Assembly (NCBI GenBank): GCA_040399685.1
Contig: JBBART010000013.1
Span: 1 to 64,000 of the forward strand
From: CAIQQQ01 sp040399685
GTDB lineage: Bacteria > Pseudomonadota > Alphaproteobacteria > Acetobacterales > Acetobacteraceae
Direction: 5' to 3'
Length of the DNA: 64,000 bases
This document shows, piece by piece, positions 33,302-42,178 of this stretch. Both the position numbers and the translations under genes were made by a program. Within the stretch, counting starts at the first letter, position 1, and each line of letters begins with the position of its first letter. The notes below the pieces were generated by a model. The model did not search any database and was not told where the DNA came from. It saw only the letters and a list, made by a program, of their open reading frames with translations.

Positions 33302-34450
33302 ATGCCAAGCTCGCCCGACACAGCCTATCCCACTGTCCTGCAAGTGCTTCCAGCCCTCGGCGGCGGCGGTGTGGAGCGTGGCACGGTCGAGATGGCCGCG
33401 GCCATCGCACGCGCCGGTGGCCGGCCACTGGTCGCCAGCGCCGGGGGCATGCTCAGCACAGCCATCGAGCGGGCCGGCGGACGCAATATCCTGATGCCGC
33501 TGGACACCAAGAATCCGCGCAAGATTTTGGCCAACGCCGGCCGGCTGGCGCAGGTGATTCGTGATGAGCGCGTGGACATCGTCCACGCCCGCTCCCGCGC
33601 CCCGGCGTGGTCTGCCTCCATCGCGGCACGGCGCAGCGGCGTGCGGTTCCTCACCACCTATCACGGCGCCTATAACGAGGATGTGTGGTTCAAGCGCCGC
33701 TACAACGCGGTCATGGCCAGCGGCGACCTGGTGATCGCCATCAGCCGCTTCATCGCCGGGTTGATCGTCGAGCGGCACCGCGTTGATCCTGCGAAAATTC
33801 GCACCATCCATCGCGGCGTCGACCCCGCCATCTTCGACCCAGACACCGTGACGCCGCCGCGAATCATGCGGCTGTCACGGGCGTGGCGACTGGAAGACGG
33901 CCAGCCGGTGGTGCTGCTGCCGGGCCGGATCACCCGCTGGAAAGGCCAGACGGTGTTGATCGAGGCACTTTCCCGCATGACCAACACCGATGTCTGCGCC
34001 GTGCTGGTCGGCGACGATCAGGGGCGGTCGAAATATGTGGCCGAGTTGACGGCGCTGGCGGAACAACTGGGCGTTGCCAACCGGGTGCGCATCGTCGGGC
34101 ATTGCGACGACATGCCGGCGGCGCTGCGGCTGGCCGATGTGGTGGTGAACTGCTCCACCGACCCTGAGGCCTTTGGCCGCGTGGTGATCGAGGCGCAATC
34201 GATGGCGGGGCTGGTCATCGCCACCGATCATGGCGGGGCGGTGGAGACGATCGAGCACGACGTCACCGGCTGGCGCGTGACGCCCGGCGATGCGGACGAG
34301 CTGGCGGCGGGGCTGGATTACGTGCTCGGCCTGTCGGACGAGGCCCGTGCTGAAATCGGTCAGGCGGCCCGCCTGTCGGTGAAAGCCAACTACACGGTGG
34401 CCGCCATGCAGGCCGCAACGCTGGATGTGTATCGCGAGTTGCTCGGGTGA
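33302..34450 (+). CDS. Glycosyltransferase family 4 protein
   Basis: A 382-residue GT-B enzyme. The N-terminal Gly-rich loop is LPALGGGGVERGTVEMA, the middle has HARSRAPAW and TYHGAYNEDVWFKRRYNAVM, and the C-terminal donor domain has LPGRITRWKGQ, VGDDQGRSKYV and DPEAFGRVVIEAQSMAG, with the E-x7-E-like motif of GT4 enzymes. It most likely adds a sugar to lipopolysaccharide core or another envelope glycan. The ATG at 33302 fits the fold start. It overlaps the next gene by 4 bp. Confidence 0.9.
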   Translation: MPSSPDTAYPTVLQVLPALGGGGVERGTVEMAAAIARAGGRPLVASAGGMLSTAIERAGGRNILMPLDTKNPRKILANAGRLAQVIRDERVDIVHARSRAPAWSASIAARRSGVRFLTTYHGAYNEDVWFKRRYNAVMASGDLVIAISRFIAGLIVERHRVDPAKIRTIHRGVDPAIFDPDTVTPPRIMRLSRAWRLEDGQPVVLLPGRITRWKGQTVLIEALSRMTNTDVCAVLVGDDQGRSKYVAELTALAEQLGVANRVRIVGHCDDMPAALRLADVVVNCSTDPEAFGRVVIEAQSMAGLVIATDHGGAVETIEHDVTGWRVTPGDADELAAGLDYVLGLSDEARAEIGQAARLSVKANYTVAAMQAATLDVYRELLG

Positions 34451-35355
34451 CTGAGCGGATTCTGATTATCCGGTTGAGCGCGCTGGGTGATTTCGTTCTG
34501 TCCTTCGGCCCGTTCGCCGCCATCCGCGACCATCACCCTAATGCCGACATCACGCTGCTGACCACGGCGCCGTTCGCCGGGTTGGCCAAGGGTGCGCCCT
34601 GGTTTGATCATGTCTTCGTCGATCAGAAGCCTTCCTGGTGGAATGTGCGGGCTGTTGTTCGGCTGGCGCGCCGGTTGCGTGGGTTCGACAGGGTGTATGA
34701 CCTGCAAACCTCCGGCCGCTCCTCGCGGTATTTCATGTTGGCCGGGCGGCCGCCCTGGTCCGGCATCGCGCGGGGATGCTCTCTCCCGCAAAGCGATCCG
34801 GCGCGTGAGGCGATGCACACCATCGAACGCCAGCGCGACCAGTTGCGGATCGCCGGCGTTCGGGGTTTTTCATCGCCTGATCTGTCTTTCCTGACCGACA
34901 CCGAAACGCCCGTTCTGCCGGCGCGGTTCGCCCTGCTGGTGCCAGGTGCTGCGCCGTCGCGCCCGTTGAAGCGTTGGCCTGTCGGGCATTTTGCTCAATT
35001 GGCCACGCATCTGGCGGCACGGGGGCTGACGCCGGTGGTGATCGGCGCTGGTTCCGAAGCGGGTCTGGCCGCCACCATCAAAGCGGCGTGCCCACAGGCG
35101 GTCGACCTCACGGGCCAAACCAGCCTGCCGCAGCTTTTTGCCATCGCCGCCCGCGCCGAGATGGCGATCGGCAACGACACCGGCCCGATGCACATCGCAG
35201 CAAGCACCGGCTGCCCCTGCGTCGTGCTGTTCTCCGCCGACAGTGAACCGAGCATGACCGCGCCGCGCGGGCCGGGTGGCAAATGGCCCATCGTTGTGCG
35301 CGAGAAAGTGTTGGCAGACCTCGCGGTTGCAAGGGTTGTGGAAGCTTTGCCGTAA
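34447..35355 (+). CDS. Glycosyltransferase family 9 (heptosyltransferase-like)
   Basis: A 302-residue GT9 enzyme. Its N-terminus ILIIRLSALGDFVLSFGPFA is the heptosyltransferase signature. The C-terminal domain has LVPGAAPSRPLKRWPVGHFA, VIGAGSEA and AIGNDTGPMHIAASTGCPCV, which bind the ADP-heptose-type donor. The GTG start overlaps the GT4 stop (GTGA). The pair likely builds the LPS inner core; the exact acceptor is not deducible. It is followed 36 bp later by thrS. Confidence 0.9.
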   Translation: MTERILIIRLSALGDFVLSFGPFAAIRDHHPNADITLLTTAPFAGLAKGAPWFDHVFVDQKPSWWNVRAVVRLARRLRGFDRVYDLQTSGRSSRYFMLAGRPPWSGIARGCSLPQSDPAREAMHTIERQRDQLRIAGVRGFSSPDLSFLTDTETPVLPARFALLVPGAAPSRPLKRWPVGHFAQLATHLAARGLTPVVIGAGSEAGLAATIKAACPQAVDLTGQTSLPQLFAIAARAEMAIGNDTGPMHIAASTGCPCVVLFSADSEPSMTAPRGPGGKWPIVVREKVLADLAVARVVEALP

Positions 35356-35391
35356 CGGCATAGAAGCCGCCCGAATTATCGTGAGGACGCC

Positions 35392-37353
35392 ATGCCCGCC
35401 ATCACCCTGCCCGACGGATCCGAACGCCGTTTCGACGGTCCGGTGACGGGCACCACGGTGGCCGCGTCCATCGGGCCCGGCCTCGCCAAAGCTGCCCTGG
35501 CCATGAAGATCGACGGCGAGATCGTTGATCTGAATACCGAAATCGACCACGACGCCCACATCGTGTTCATCACCCGTCGTGACGCCGACGCGCTGGAGAT
35601 GATCCGCCACGACTGCGCGCATGTGCTGGCCGAGGCGGTGCAGGCGCTCTATCCCGGCACCCAGGTGACCATAGGGCCGTCCATCGAGAACGGCTTCTAC
35701 TACGATTTTGCCCGCAACGAGCCGTTCACGACCGGCGATTTCGCCGCCATCGAGGCGAAGATGCGCGAGATCGTGGCCAAGAACGCGCCGTTCGTGCGTT
35801 CCGAGCAGGACCGCGACGAAGCCATCGCCTTTTTCGAGGCGCGCGGCGAAAAATATAAAGCCGAACTGATCCGTGACCTCGGCGCCGAGCAGGTCATCAC
35901 CTTCTACAGCCAGGGCGACTGGATCGACCTTTGCCGCGGGCCGCACATGCGCAGCACCGGCGATGTCGGCACGGCCTTCAAGCTGATGAAGGTGGCCGGC
36001 GCCTATTGGCGCGGCGATCACCGCAACGCCATGCTCAGCCGCATCTACGGCACCGCCTGGCGCGACCAGAAGGAACTGGACGCGCATCTGCGGATGCTGG
36101 AGGAAGCCGAAAAGCGCGACCATCGCCGCATCGGCAAGGATATGGGCCTGTTCCATCTCCAGGAAGAAGCCGTCGGCAGCGTGTTCTGGCACCCCAAGGG
36201 CTGGAAGCTGTACCGCACGGCCGAATCCTATATGCGCCGGCGCCTCGAGGCCACCGGCTATGACGAGGTGAAAACCCCGCAGCTGGTCGACCGCGCGCTG
36301 TGGGAAGCCTCGGGCCACTGGGAAAAATACCGCGAGAACATGTTCCAGGCGCAGGTGGATGACGAGGACAAGACCCTCGCTCTGAAGCCGATGAACTGCC
36401 CCTGCCACGTGCTGATCTTCCGCCAGGGGCTGCGCAGCTACCGCGAACTGCCGTTGCGCATGGCCGAATTCGGCGCGTGCCATCGCTACGAGCCGTCCGG
36501 CGCGTTGCACGGCATCATGCGGGTGCGCGCCTTCACCCAGGACGACGCGCACATTTTCTGCACCGAGTCTCAGATTGCCGCCGAGACAGTGGCTTTCGTC
36601 AGCTTGCTGTCGTCGGTCTACAAGGATTTCGGCTTCGACTCGTTCCGCGTGAAGTTCTCTGACCGCCCCGACAAGCGCGCGGGGACCGACGAGACGTGGG
36701 ACCGTGCCGAGGGTGCGCTGAAGGAAGCCTGCGCCATCGCCGGCGTGGATTACGAACTGAACCCGGGCGAGGGCGCGTTCTACGGCCCGAAGCTGGAATT
36801 CGTGCTGCGTGATGCCATCGGCCGCGATTGGCAGTGCGGCACGTTGCAGGTCGATTTCGTGCTGCCGGAGCGTCTGGACGCAGAATATGTCGGTGAGGAC
36901 GGTGCGCGCCATCGCCCCGTCATGCTGCATCGGGCGATTTTGGGCAGTTTTGAGCGCTTTCTCGGCATTTTGATCGAGCAATATGCCGGCCGTTTCCCGC
37001 TCTGGTTGGCGCCGGTGCAGGTTGCTGTTGCAACCATCGTGTCCGATGCCGACGAATATGCGTTCGAAGTGGCAGATGCGCTGCGCCAGGCGGGCATCAC
37101 CGTCGTCACTGATACGGTGAATGCCAAGATCAACGCCAAGATCCGTGAGCACAGTCTGCAGCACGTGCCGGTGATCGCCGTGGTTGGCCGCAAGGAGGCC
37201 GAGAACCGCACCGTGGCCTTGCGCCGCCTCGGCGTTGAGGCGCAGGAGACGCTGCCGCTGGAGGAAGCGGTGCGCATCCTCGCTGCTGAAGCCATGGCGC
37301 CAGATCTTGCACGTGCCCGTGGCGCCACCCCATATGGACAGGTGGCCTTCTAA
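35392..37353 (+). CDS. thrS: Threonyl-tRNA synthetase
   Basis: A 653-residue class II synthetase. An N-terminal TGS domain (1 to about 62) precedes the editing domain with HDCAHVLAEA, CRGPHMRSTGD and the HR in YWRGDHRNAMLSRIYG, the catalytic core with the zinc ligand Cys in MNCPCH and His in DDAHIFC, motif 2 RYEPSGALHGIMRVRAFTQ, and motif 3 HRAILGSFERFLGILIE. The anticodon-binding domain starts at about 545. Length equals the E. coli enzyme. The ATG at 35392 has GAGGA upstream. infC follows by about 140 bp, a conserved pairing. Confidence 0.98.
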   Translation: MPAITLPDGSERRFDGPVTGTTVAASIGPGLAKAALAMKIDGEIVDLNTEIDHDAHIVFITRRDADALEMIRHDCAHVLAEAVQALYPGTQVTIGPSIENGFYYDFARNEPFTTGDFAAIEAKMREIVAKNAPFVRSEQDRDEAIAFFEARGEKYKAELIRDLGAEQVITFYSQGDWIDLCRGPHMRSTGDVGTAFKLMKVAGAYWRGDHRNAMLSRIYGTAWRDQKELDAHLRMLEEAEKRDHRRIGKDMGLFHLQEEAVGSVFWHPKGWKLYRTAESYMRRRLEATGYDEVKTPQLVDRALWEASGHWEKYRENMFQAQVDDEDKTLALKPMNCPCHVLIFRQGLRSYRELPLRMAEFGACHRYEPSGALHGIMRVRAFTQDDAHIFCTESQIAAETVAFVSLLSSVYKDFGFDSFRVKFSDRPDKRAGTDETWDRAEGALKEACAIAGVDYELNPGEGAFYGPKLEFVLRDAIGRDWQCGTLQVDFVLPERLDAEYVGEDGARHRPVMLHRAILGSFERFLGILIEQYAGRFPLWLAPVQVAVATIVSDADEYAFEVADALRQAGITVVTDTVNAKINAKIREHSLQHVPVIAVVGRKEAENRTVALRRLGVEAQETLPLEEAVRILAAEAMAPDLARARGATPYGQVAF

Positions 37354-37496
37354 AGCGCACACGGCTGCATTGCTTTTGTGTTACATTGCTTGCCCGCGTG
37401 CATGCGGGCAGGCACAAGCACCAACGAACCACGCTAATCGCGGCCCAACAGCCGTGAAATAGAGACGATCCCCGAAAACGTCGACAGGAGACCACC

Positions 37497-38033
37497 ATAG
37501 CCAGACCACCGATGCCCGCCTCTCCCAACCGTGACGGCCCGCGCGTGAACGAAGATATCAGAGCGGCGCAAGTCCGACTGATTGACGAAGACGGCGAAAT
37601 GCAGGGCGTGATGACGGCGCGTGACGCTCTGCTGCGCGCCTATAGTGTTGGCCTCGACCTGTTGGAAATCAGCCCGAACGCTGAGCCGCCGGTGGTGAAG
37701 ATTCTCGATTTCGGCAAGTTCAAATATGAACAGCAGAAAAAGAAGAACGAAGCCAAAAAGAAGCAAAAAGTCATTGAAATCAAGGAAGTCAAGGTTCGTC
37801 CGAACATTGACGAGAATGATTATCAGGTGAAGCTGCGGGCGATGAAATCGTTCATCGAAGAGGGCGACAAGGTGAAGGTCACACTTCGCTTCCGCGGCCG
37901 CGAAATGGCCCATCAGGATCTGGGCATCAAGGTGCTTGAGCGCATCCGTGCCGATATGGATCTCGCCACCAAGGTGGAGCAGATGCCAAAGATGGAAAAC
38001 CGCCAGATGGTGATGGTGCTGACACCGCGCTAA
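37497..38033 (+). CDS. infC: Translation initiation factor IF-3 (probable ATA start)
   Basis: A 178-residue IF-3 with the N-domain (RVNEDIRAAQVRLIDEDGE, LDLLEISPNAEPPVVKILDF), the Lys-rich linker (QQKKKNEAKKKQKVIEIKE) and the C-domain (RPNIDENDYQVKLRAM, RFRGREMAHQDLG). The AGGAG at 37486-37490 is 6 nt before an in-frame ATA at 37497 (ATA GCC AGA CCA CCG ATG). The first ATG at 37512 is 21 nt from that site and has no other. IF-3 genes are known for non-canonical start codons that IF-3 itself discriminates against, giving autoregulation, so ATA is the likely start. rpmI and rplT, which often follow infC, are not here. Confidence 0.95.
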   Translation: MARPPMPASPNRDGPRVNEDIRAAQVRLIDEDGEMQGVMTARDALLRAYSVGLDLLEISPNAEPPVVKILDFGKFKYEQQKKKNEAKKKQKVIEIKEVKVRPNIDENDYQVKLRAMKSFIEEGDKVKVTLRFRGREMAHQDLGIKVLERIRADMDLATKVEQMPKMENRQMVMVLTPR

Positions 38034-38055
38034 ACGGCTTTTCATTTGACGAAAC

Positions 38056-38076
38056 CGGCCGGCGCTTCGCCGGCCG
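38056..38076 (+). terminator. Possible terminator after infC
   Basis: A 9-bp GC-only stem (CGGCCGGCG, 38056-38064, with its complement at 38068-38076) around CTT, 22 bp after the infC stop. No T run follows, so it may be a weak terminator or an mRNA 3'-end protector. Confidence 0.45.
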
Positions 38077-38113
38077 ATTGGCGCAGAGGGATGAGTTGGG
38101 TGTGATCCCAAAG

Positions 38114-40210
38114 ATGAGCCGCAGCATGTCTGGCTGCATTCTGGCCGCAACTCTTGCGGTCGGATCGATTGGTATGTGGATTTCCACGTCTGGTCGGGCC
38201 CAGATTCAATGCACGCGCATCGTGCAACAGGCCCGCGACAATATCGCCGCACAAACAGCCGCGCTGTGGCAATCGCACGCAGCCCTCGGCCAGTTGGTCG
38301 CATCCGTGATGCCACTGGCAGGGGGTATCGAGCCAATAGCGCCCATCCTCTTCGAACTCGCACGTGCGCATCCCAATGTTTGGGATATCGCGGTGTATGA
38401 TGCATCCGGCCGCATCGTGTTCGAAAGCCGCCAGTATGATTCCGATTCGCTCACGGTATCCGGACGCGCTGTGCGTTCGGTTGAAACGGCGCAATTGGAT
38501 GCTGTCCCGGACTCAGGCATTCACCCCGAGCGCCGGCTTGTTCGAACCGACGATTGGCCGGTGCAACCAATCTTGGTTGGCGTGGCGACAGAAATCGGCG
38601 CCCCTGGGGCCTTGGCGCACGGCTCGGTGGTGGTGTTGACCCTCGGCGCCGATCTTCCCGACATTGGCGCGCCTTTTGGCCACAACTGGGTCTTGGGCCA
38701 TGATGGCGCTGTGCTGGGGCAGCCAGGCGATCTGTCTTATACGGCTGTCTCCGCATTGATCGGCCAGGGTTGGCCGGCGTTGCGCGACCTCAGCAGCCCG
38801 GTCGGCATTGTGTCCACGCGGTTGCCGGACGGGCGCCACCAATTGCTTTATCGTCGCCTTGAGGGCTGGCCGGCCGCACTCGTGATCGACAGGCAGGTGG
38901 CGGCGTCGCATCTCATCAGTCCGTTCGCATTTGCGGCCTTGGTGCTGGCAAGTGTCGCCCTGTTCTGCGGGTGGCTTGCACGGCGCGCCAGTCTTGCGCA
39001 GGCCGCAGCCACTGCGGCCCCTGGCGAACCGACTGCCCCCCGGGCGCCCACAACGCGCCAACTGGCAGCCAGCGTGGCGCATGAGATGAACAACGTGCTG
39101 ACGGTGCTTTCGGTCGACGCCGAGATGGTGGGCGTGGGGCGTGTTAGCCAGTCGGAGTTGGAGGTTCTGAGCACATCCATGATGCACGCCGCCGCACGCG
39201 GGGCGGCCCTCACGCATAGCCTGCTGTGCTTTGCCGAGCGTGCAATTCTGAATCCAGAAAAAGTGGACCTGCGAGCCCGTCTGGCGGTGTGGCAGGTCAG
39301 CCTTGCCTCTGTCCTGGACCCTGGTCAGGCATTGACCTGCATTGATACAACGCCGGCTGGGCAGGTTTTCGAGGTGATGGTTGATCTTGAGGCGCTGGAG
39401 GATGGTCTTGCCAAATTGCTGCGCAATGCGGCTGAGGCGTCGGGGTCGGCCGCGCATATCGGGCTCGAACTGCAGCTGCATGATGCAGCGGGCGGGCCGA
39501 TGGCAGCCATTGTTGTGAACGATTCCGGAGCGGGAATGGATCGTTCCAGCGCTTTGGCAGCAGTGGAACCAGGCTTCTCCACAAAGGCGGATCGGCAGCA
39601 TCTGGGACTTGGCCTGCCAGCCGTCGCCGGATTCGCGCGGCAATCCGGCGGCACGCTGACCTTGGACAGCAAGGTTGGCCTGGGCACGCGCATCTCGCTC
39701 TTTTTGCCGTTGCTGCCGGATCACGTGGTTTTGCCGACACCTGCGCCGGGTGCGAGTCCGCTGGCATCGTTGTTCATTCCGACGCCGGTCCGCAGCCAGA
39801 TACGCACCCGTCAGGCTGTGCGCGTGTTGCTGGTCGAGGACAATTCCCTGGTGCGCGAAAGCATTGCGCGGCGGCTGCGCCTGGATGGCTACCACGTCAT
39901 CGAGGCGCAATCGGCGCCGGATATCCGCGCGCATGTCACGGACGGAATCGACGTGCTGGTAACAGACATCATGCTGGCCGATGCCACCGATGGCTGGACG
40001 CTGGCGGCCATGGCAAGGTCCATAAATCCTGGTTTGCCGCTGGTGTTCACGAGCGGGTTCATGAGCAGCCGGCAGCCCGAACTGCTGGTGGGCGACGAAT
40101 TGGTGAGCTTCCTGCGCAAGCCTGTGAATGGAGGTGAACTGCACACGGTCATCGAGGGCCTGCTGGCTCTTGTCGAGACGCGCCGCCTGCCACAAGGCCG
40201 TGCCGGCTGA
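38114..40210 (+). CDS. Membrane-bound hybrid histidine kinase
   Basis: A 698-residue sensor. One transmembrane helix near the N-terminus (about 7-22) and a second at about 272-292 flank a periplasmic sensor of about 250 residues with no recognised domain. The kinase has an H-box with His323 (SVAHEMNNVLTV), N-box LLRNAAEASG, G1 NDSGAGMD and G2 GLGLPAVAGFA. A C-terminal receiver has the acidic pair in LLVEDNSLV, phospho-acceptor Asp618 (VTDIMLAD), the Thr/Ser of FTSGFM and Lys of FLRKP. No DNA-binding output is attached, so phosphate probably passes to a separate protein. The start is uncertain; TTG and GTG codons lie 6-12 codons upstream. No cognate regulator is adjacent. Confidence 0.88.
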   Translation: MSRSMSGCILAATLAVGSIGMWISTSGRAQIQCTRIVQQARDNIAAQTAALWQSHAALGQLVASVMPLAGGIEPIAPILFELARAHPNVWDIAVYDASGRIVFESRQYDSDSLTVSGRAVRSVETAQLDAVPDSGIHPERRLVRTDDWPVQPILVGVATEIGAPGALAHGSVVVLTLGADLPDIGAPFGHNWVLGHDGAVLGQPGDLSYTAVSALIGQGWPALRDLSSPVGIVSTRLPDGRHQLLYRRLEGWPAALVIDRQVAASHLISPFAFAALVLASVALFCGWLARRASLAQAAATAAPGEPTAPRAPTTRQLAASVAHEMNNVLTVLSVDAEMVGVGRVSQSELEVLSTSMMHAAARGAALTHSLLCFAERAILNPEKVDLRARLAVWQVSLASVLDPGQALTCIDTTPAGQVFEVMVDLEALEDGLAKLLRNAAEASGSAAHIGLELQLHDAAGGPMAAIVVNDSGAGMDRSSALAAVEPGFSTKADRQHLGLGLPAVAGFARQSGGTLTLDSKVGLGTRISLFLPLLPDHVVLPTPAPGASPLASLFIPTPVRSQIRTRQAVRVLLVEDNSLVRESIARRLRLDGYHVIEAQSAPDIRAHVTDGIDVLVTDIMLADATDGWTLAAMARSINPGLPLVFTSGFMSSRQPELLVGDELVSFLRKPVNGGELHTVIEGLLALVETRRLPQGRAG

Positions 40211-40255
40211 CGACTCGGCCGCTGGTCGACGGGCTGCCCGCTCACTGCAACATCC

Positions 40256-40284
40256 TTGACTTGATAGCGGCGCGGGGGCATACC
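40256..40284 (+). promoter_or_regulatory. Candidate sigma-70-type promoter for ffh
   Basis: TTGACT (40256-40261) and CATACC (40279-40284) are separated by 17 bp. The -35 element is near consensus and the -10 element is weak. The site is about 85 bp upstream of the ffh GTG and 46 bp after the histidine-kinase stop. Confidence 0.35.
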
Positions 40285-40369
40285 GCAGCCTCTTATCCGT
40301 CGCTCCGCGAGTGTTCGCGCAGCGGCGCGTATTCTGTTGTGCGGCTTTTGCCGCCTGATTGGGGTGTTC

Positions 40370-41752
40370 GTGTTCGAAGCGTTGTCCAGCAAGTTATCGG
40401 GGGTATTCGATCGTCTCCGCACGCGCGGCACGCTGAACGAACTCGACGTGGCCGAGGCGCTGCGCGAGGTTCGCCTCGCGTTGCTGGATGCCGACGTGGC
40501 GTTGCCGGTCGTGAAGGACTTCATTGCCTCTGTTCGCGCCCGTGCGGTCGGCGCCGAAGTGCTGGACAGCGTTTCGCCAGGCCAGCAGGTCGTCAAGATC
40601 GTCAACGACGTTCTTGTTGAGGCTTTGGGTGGTGCCGGTGCTGTTCCGCTCAATCTGACTGCCGTGGCACCCGTGCCCATCCTCATGGTTGGCCTGCAGG
40701 GCTCCGGCAAGACCACGACATCGGGCAAGATCGCGCTCCGTCTGTTCCAGAAGCAGCGCAAGCGCGTGCTGCTGGCCAGTCTCGACACCCAGCGCCCGGC
40801 CGCGCAGTTGCAGTTGCAGCAGTTGGCCGAGCGGGCAGGGGTGTCCAGCCTCGAGATCATCCCGGGCCAGACGCCGCTTGAGATCGCCGTTCGCGCCATG
40901 GAAACCGGGCGTCGGGAAGTATTCGACGTCGTGATTCTCGACACCGCCGGTCGCCTGTCGATCGACGAGGCGTTGATGGACGAGGTTCGGCGCATCCGTG
41001 ATGCGGTGAGCCCGGCCGAGACCTTGCTGGTCGTTGATGCGATGACCGGACAGGATGCTGTCAACACCGCGAAGGCCTTCAACGAGGCGGTCGGCGTCAC
41101 CGGCATTGTCATGACCCGGATGGACGGCGACAGCCGTGGTGGCGCCGCGTTGTCGATGCGCGCCATCACCGGGGCGCCGATCAAGCTGACGGGTTCGGGC
41201 GAGAAGCTGGACGCGTTGGAGGATTTCCATCCTGAGCGCATCGCCGGCCGTATTCTCGGCCTGGGCGACGTGGTGGGGTTGGTTGAGCGTGCGTCGGAAC
41301 TGATCGACCAGGCCGAGGCCGAAAAGCTGGCGCGCAAGATGTCCAAGGGTCAGTTCGACCTTGAGGACTTCGCGAGCCAGATGAAGCAGATCTCCAAGAT
41401 GGGCAGCATTTCGTCCATCCTCGGCATGTTGCCGGGCGGCGCCAAGCTTCAGGCGCAGGTGGGCGATGCGAAGATGGACCCCAAGATCATCGGTCGTCAG
41501 ATCGCGATCATTGGGTCCATGACACCCAAGGAACGTCGCGCGCCGGACATGATCAAGGCGAGCCGCAAGAAGCGGATTGCCGCGGGGTCTGGCACATCGG
41601 TGCAGGACGTCAACAAGCTGCTCAAGCAGTTCGATGACATGTCCGACATGATGAAGCGGATGAGCAAGCTCGGGCAGAAGGGGCTGATGCGGCAGGGTTT
41701 GTCCGCGCTGATGCCTCAACAAAGACCGCCCCAGGGACGAAGGCCGTTTTGA
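40370..41752 (+). CDS. ffh: Signal recognition particle GTPase Ffh
   Basis: A 460-residue SRP54 homologue that binds 4.5S RNA and signal sequences and delivers ribosomes to FtsY. The N-domain (FEALSSKLSGVFDRLR) is followed by the G-domain with G1 GLQGSGKTTT, DTQRPAA, G3 DTAGRL and G4 TRMD (usually TKxD; Arg replaces Lys), then GGAALSM and a Met-rich M-domain (MKQISKMGSISSILGMLPGG). The start is best placed at GTG 40370, which gives the family N-terminus; an ATG 11 codons upstream adds non-conserved residues. It heads the ffh-rpsP-rimM-trmD-rplS cluster. Confidence 0.97.
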   Translation: MFEALSSKLSGVFDRLRTRGTLNELDVAEALREVRLALLDADVALPVVKDFIASVRARAVGAEVLDSVSPGQQVVKIVNDVLVEALGGAGAVPLNLTAVAPVPILMVGLQGSGKTTTSGKIALRLFQKQRKRVLLASLDTQRPAAQLQLQQLAERAGVSSLEIIPGQTPLEIAVRAMETGRREVFDVVILDTAGRLSIDEALMDEVRRIRDAVSPAETLLVVDAMTGQDAVNTAKAFNEAVGVTGIVMTRMDGDSRGGAALSMRAITGAPIKLTGSGEKLDALEDFHPERIAGRILGLGDVVGLVERASELIDQAEAEKLARKMSKGQFDLEDFASQMKQISKMGSISSILGMLPGGAKLQAQVGDAKMDPKIIGRQIAIIGSMTPKERRAPDMIKASRKKRIAAGSGTSVQDVNKLLKQFDDMSDMMKRMSKLGQKGLMRQGLSALMPQQRPPQGRRPF

Positions 41753-41764
41753 CGACGGCCTTTT
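41740..41764 (+). terminator. First of two tandem hairpins after ffh
   Basis: AAGGCCGT (41740-41747) pairs with ACGGCCTT (41755-41762), followed by TTC. The stem overlaps the last codons and stop of ffh. With the second hairpin it probably attenuates read-through into rpsP. Confidence 0.6.
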
Positions 41765-41772
41765 CGAGACAG

Positions 41773-41793
41773 AGGTCGTTCTAACAACGACCT
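41773..41793 (+). terminator. Second tandem hairpin before rpsP
   Basis: AGGTCGTT (41773-41780) pairs with AACGACCT (41786-41793) around CTAAC, followed by TTCTACTA. It lies 38 bp before the rpsP ATG, so it may act as terminator, attenuator or ribosomal-protein leader. Confidence 0.55.
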
Positions 41794-41830
41794 TTCTACT
41801 ACCTACAGACACGAACGGAGAGAATTGAAC

Positions 41831-42172
41831 ATGGGTCTCAAGATCCGCCTTGCACGCGCCGGCGCCAAGAAGCGTCCTTACTACCACATCGTCATCGCTG
41901 ACAGCCGCAGCCCGCGCGACGGCCGTTTCATCGAGCGCGTTGGCAGCTACAACCCGATGCTGCCGGCCGACCACGCCGAGCGCATCCGCCTCGTCAACGA
42001 CCGGATCACCCATTGGGTGAGCGAAGGCGCTCTGCCGACCGAGCGCGTGGCCAAGTTCTTGGGCAATGCGGGCCTGATCCCGATGCCGAAGTACAACGAG
42101 CAGCCGACCCAGTCGGCGCCGAAGAAGAAGGCCCAGGAGCGCGCCAAGGCCGCTGCCGCGGCAGCCGGCTAA
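41831..42172 (+). CDS. rpsP: 30S ribosomal protein S16
   Basis: A 113-residue S16 with the conserved start GLKIRLARAGAKKRPYYHIV, the SPRDGRFIERVGSYNPM segment and a Lys/Ala-rich alphaproteobacterial C-terminal tail. The ATG at 41831 is preceded by GGAGAG. It is required for 30S assembly. rimM follows after 6 bp. Confidence 0.98.
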   Translation: MGLKIRLARAGAKKRPYYHIVIADSRSPRDGRFIERVGSYNPMLPADHAERIRLVNDRITHWVSEGALPTERVAKFLGNAGLIPMPKYNEQPTQSAPKKKAQERAKAAAAAAG

Positions 42173-42178
42173 GCCCAC

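Noticed and set aside
34870..37362. An 830-codon open frame antisense to thrS
   Set aside because: It mirrors thrS codon by codon, is rich in His, Gly and Arg as expected for the reverse of GC-rich coding sequence, and thrS is unequivocal.
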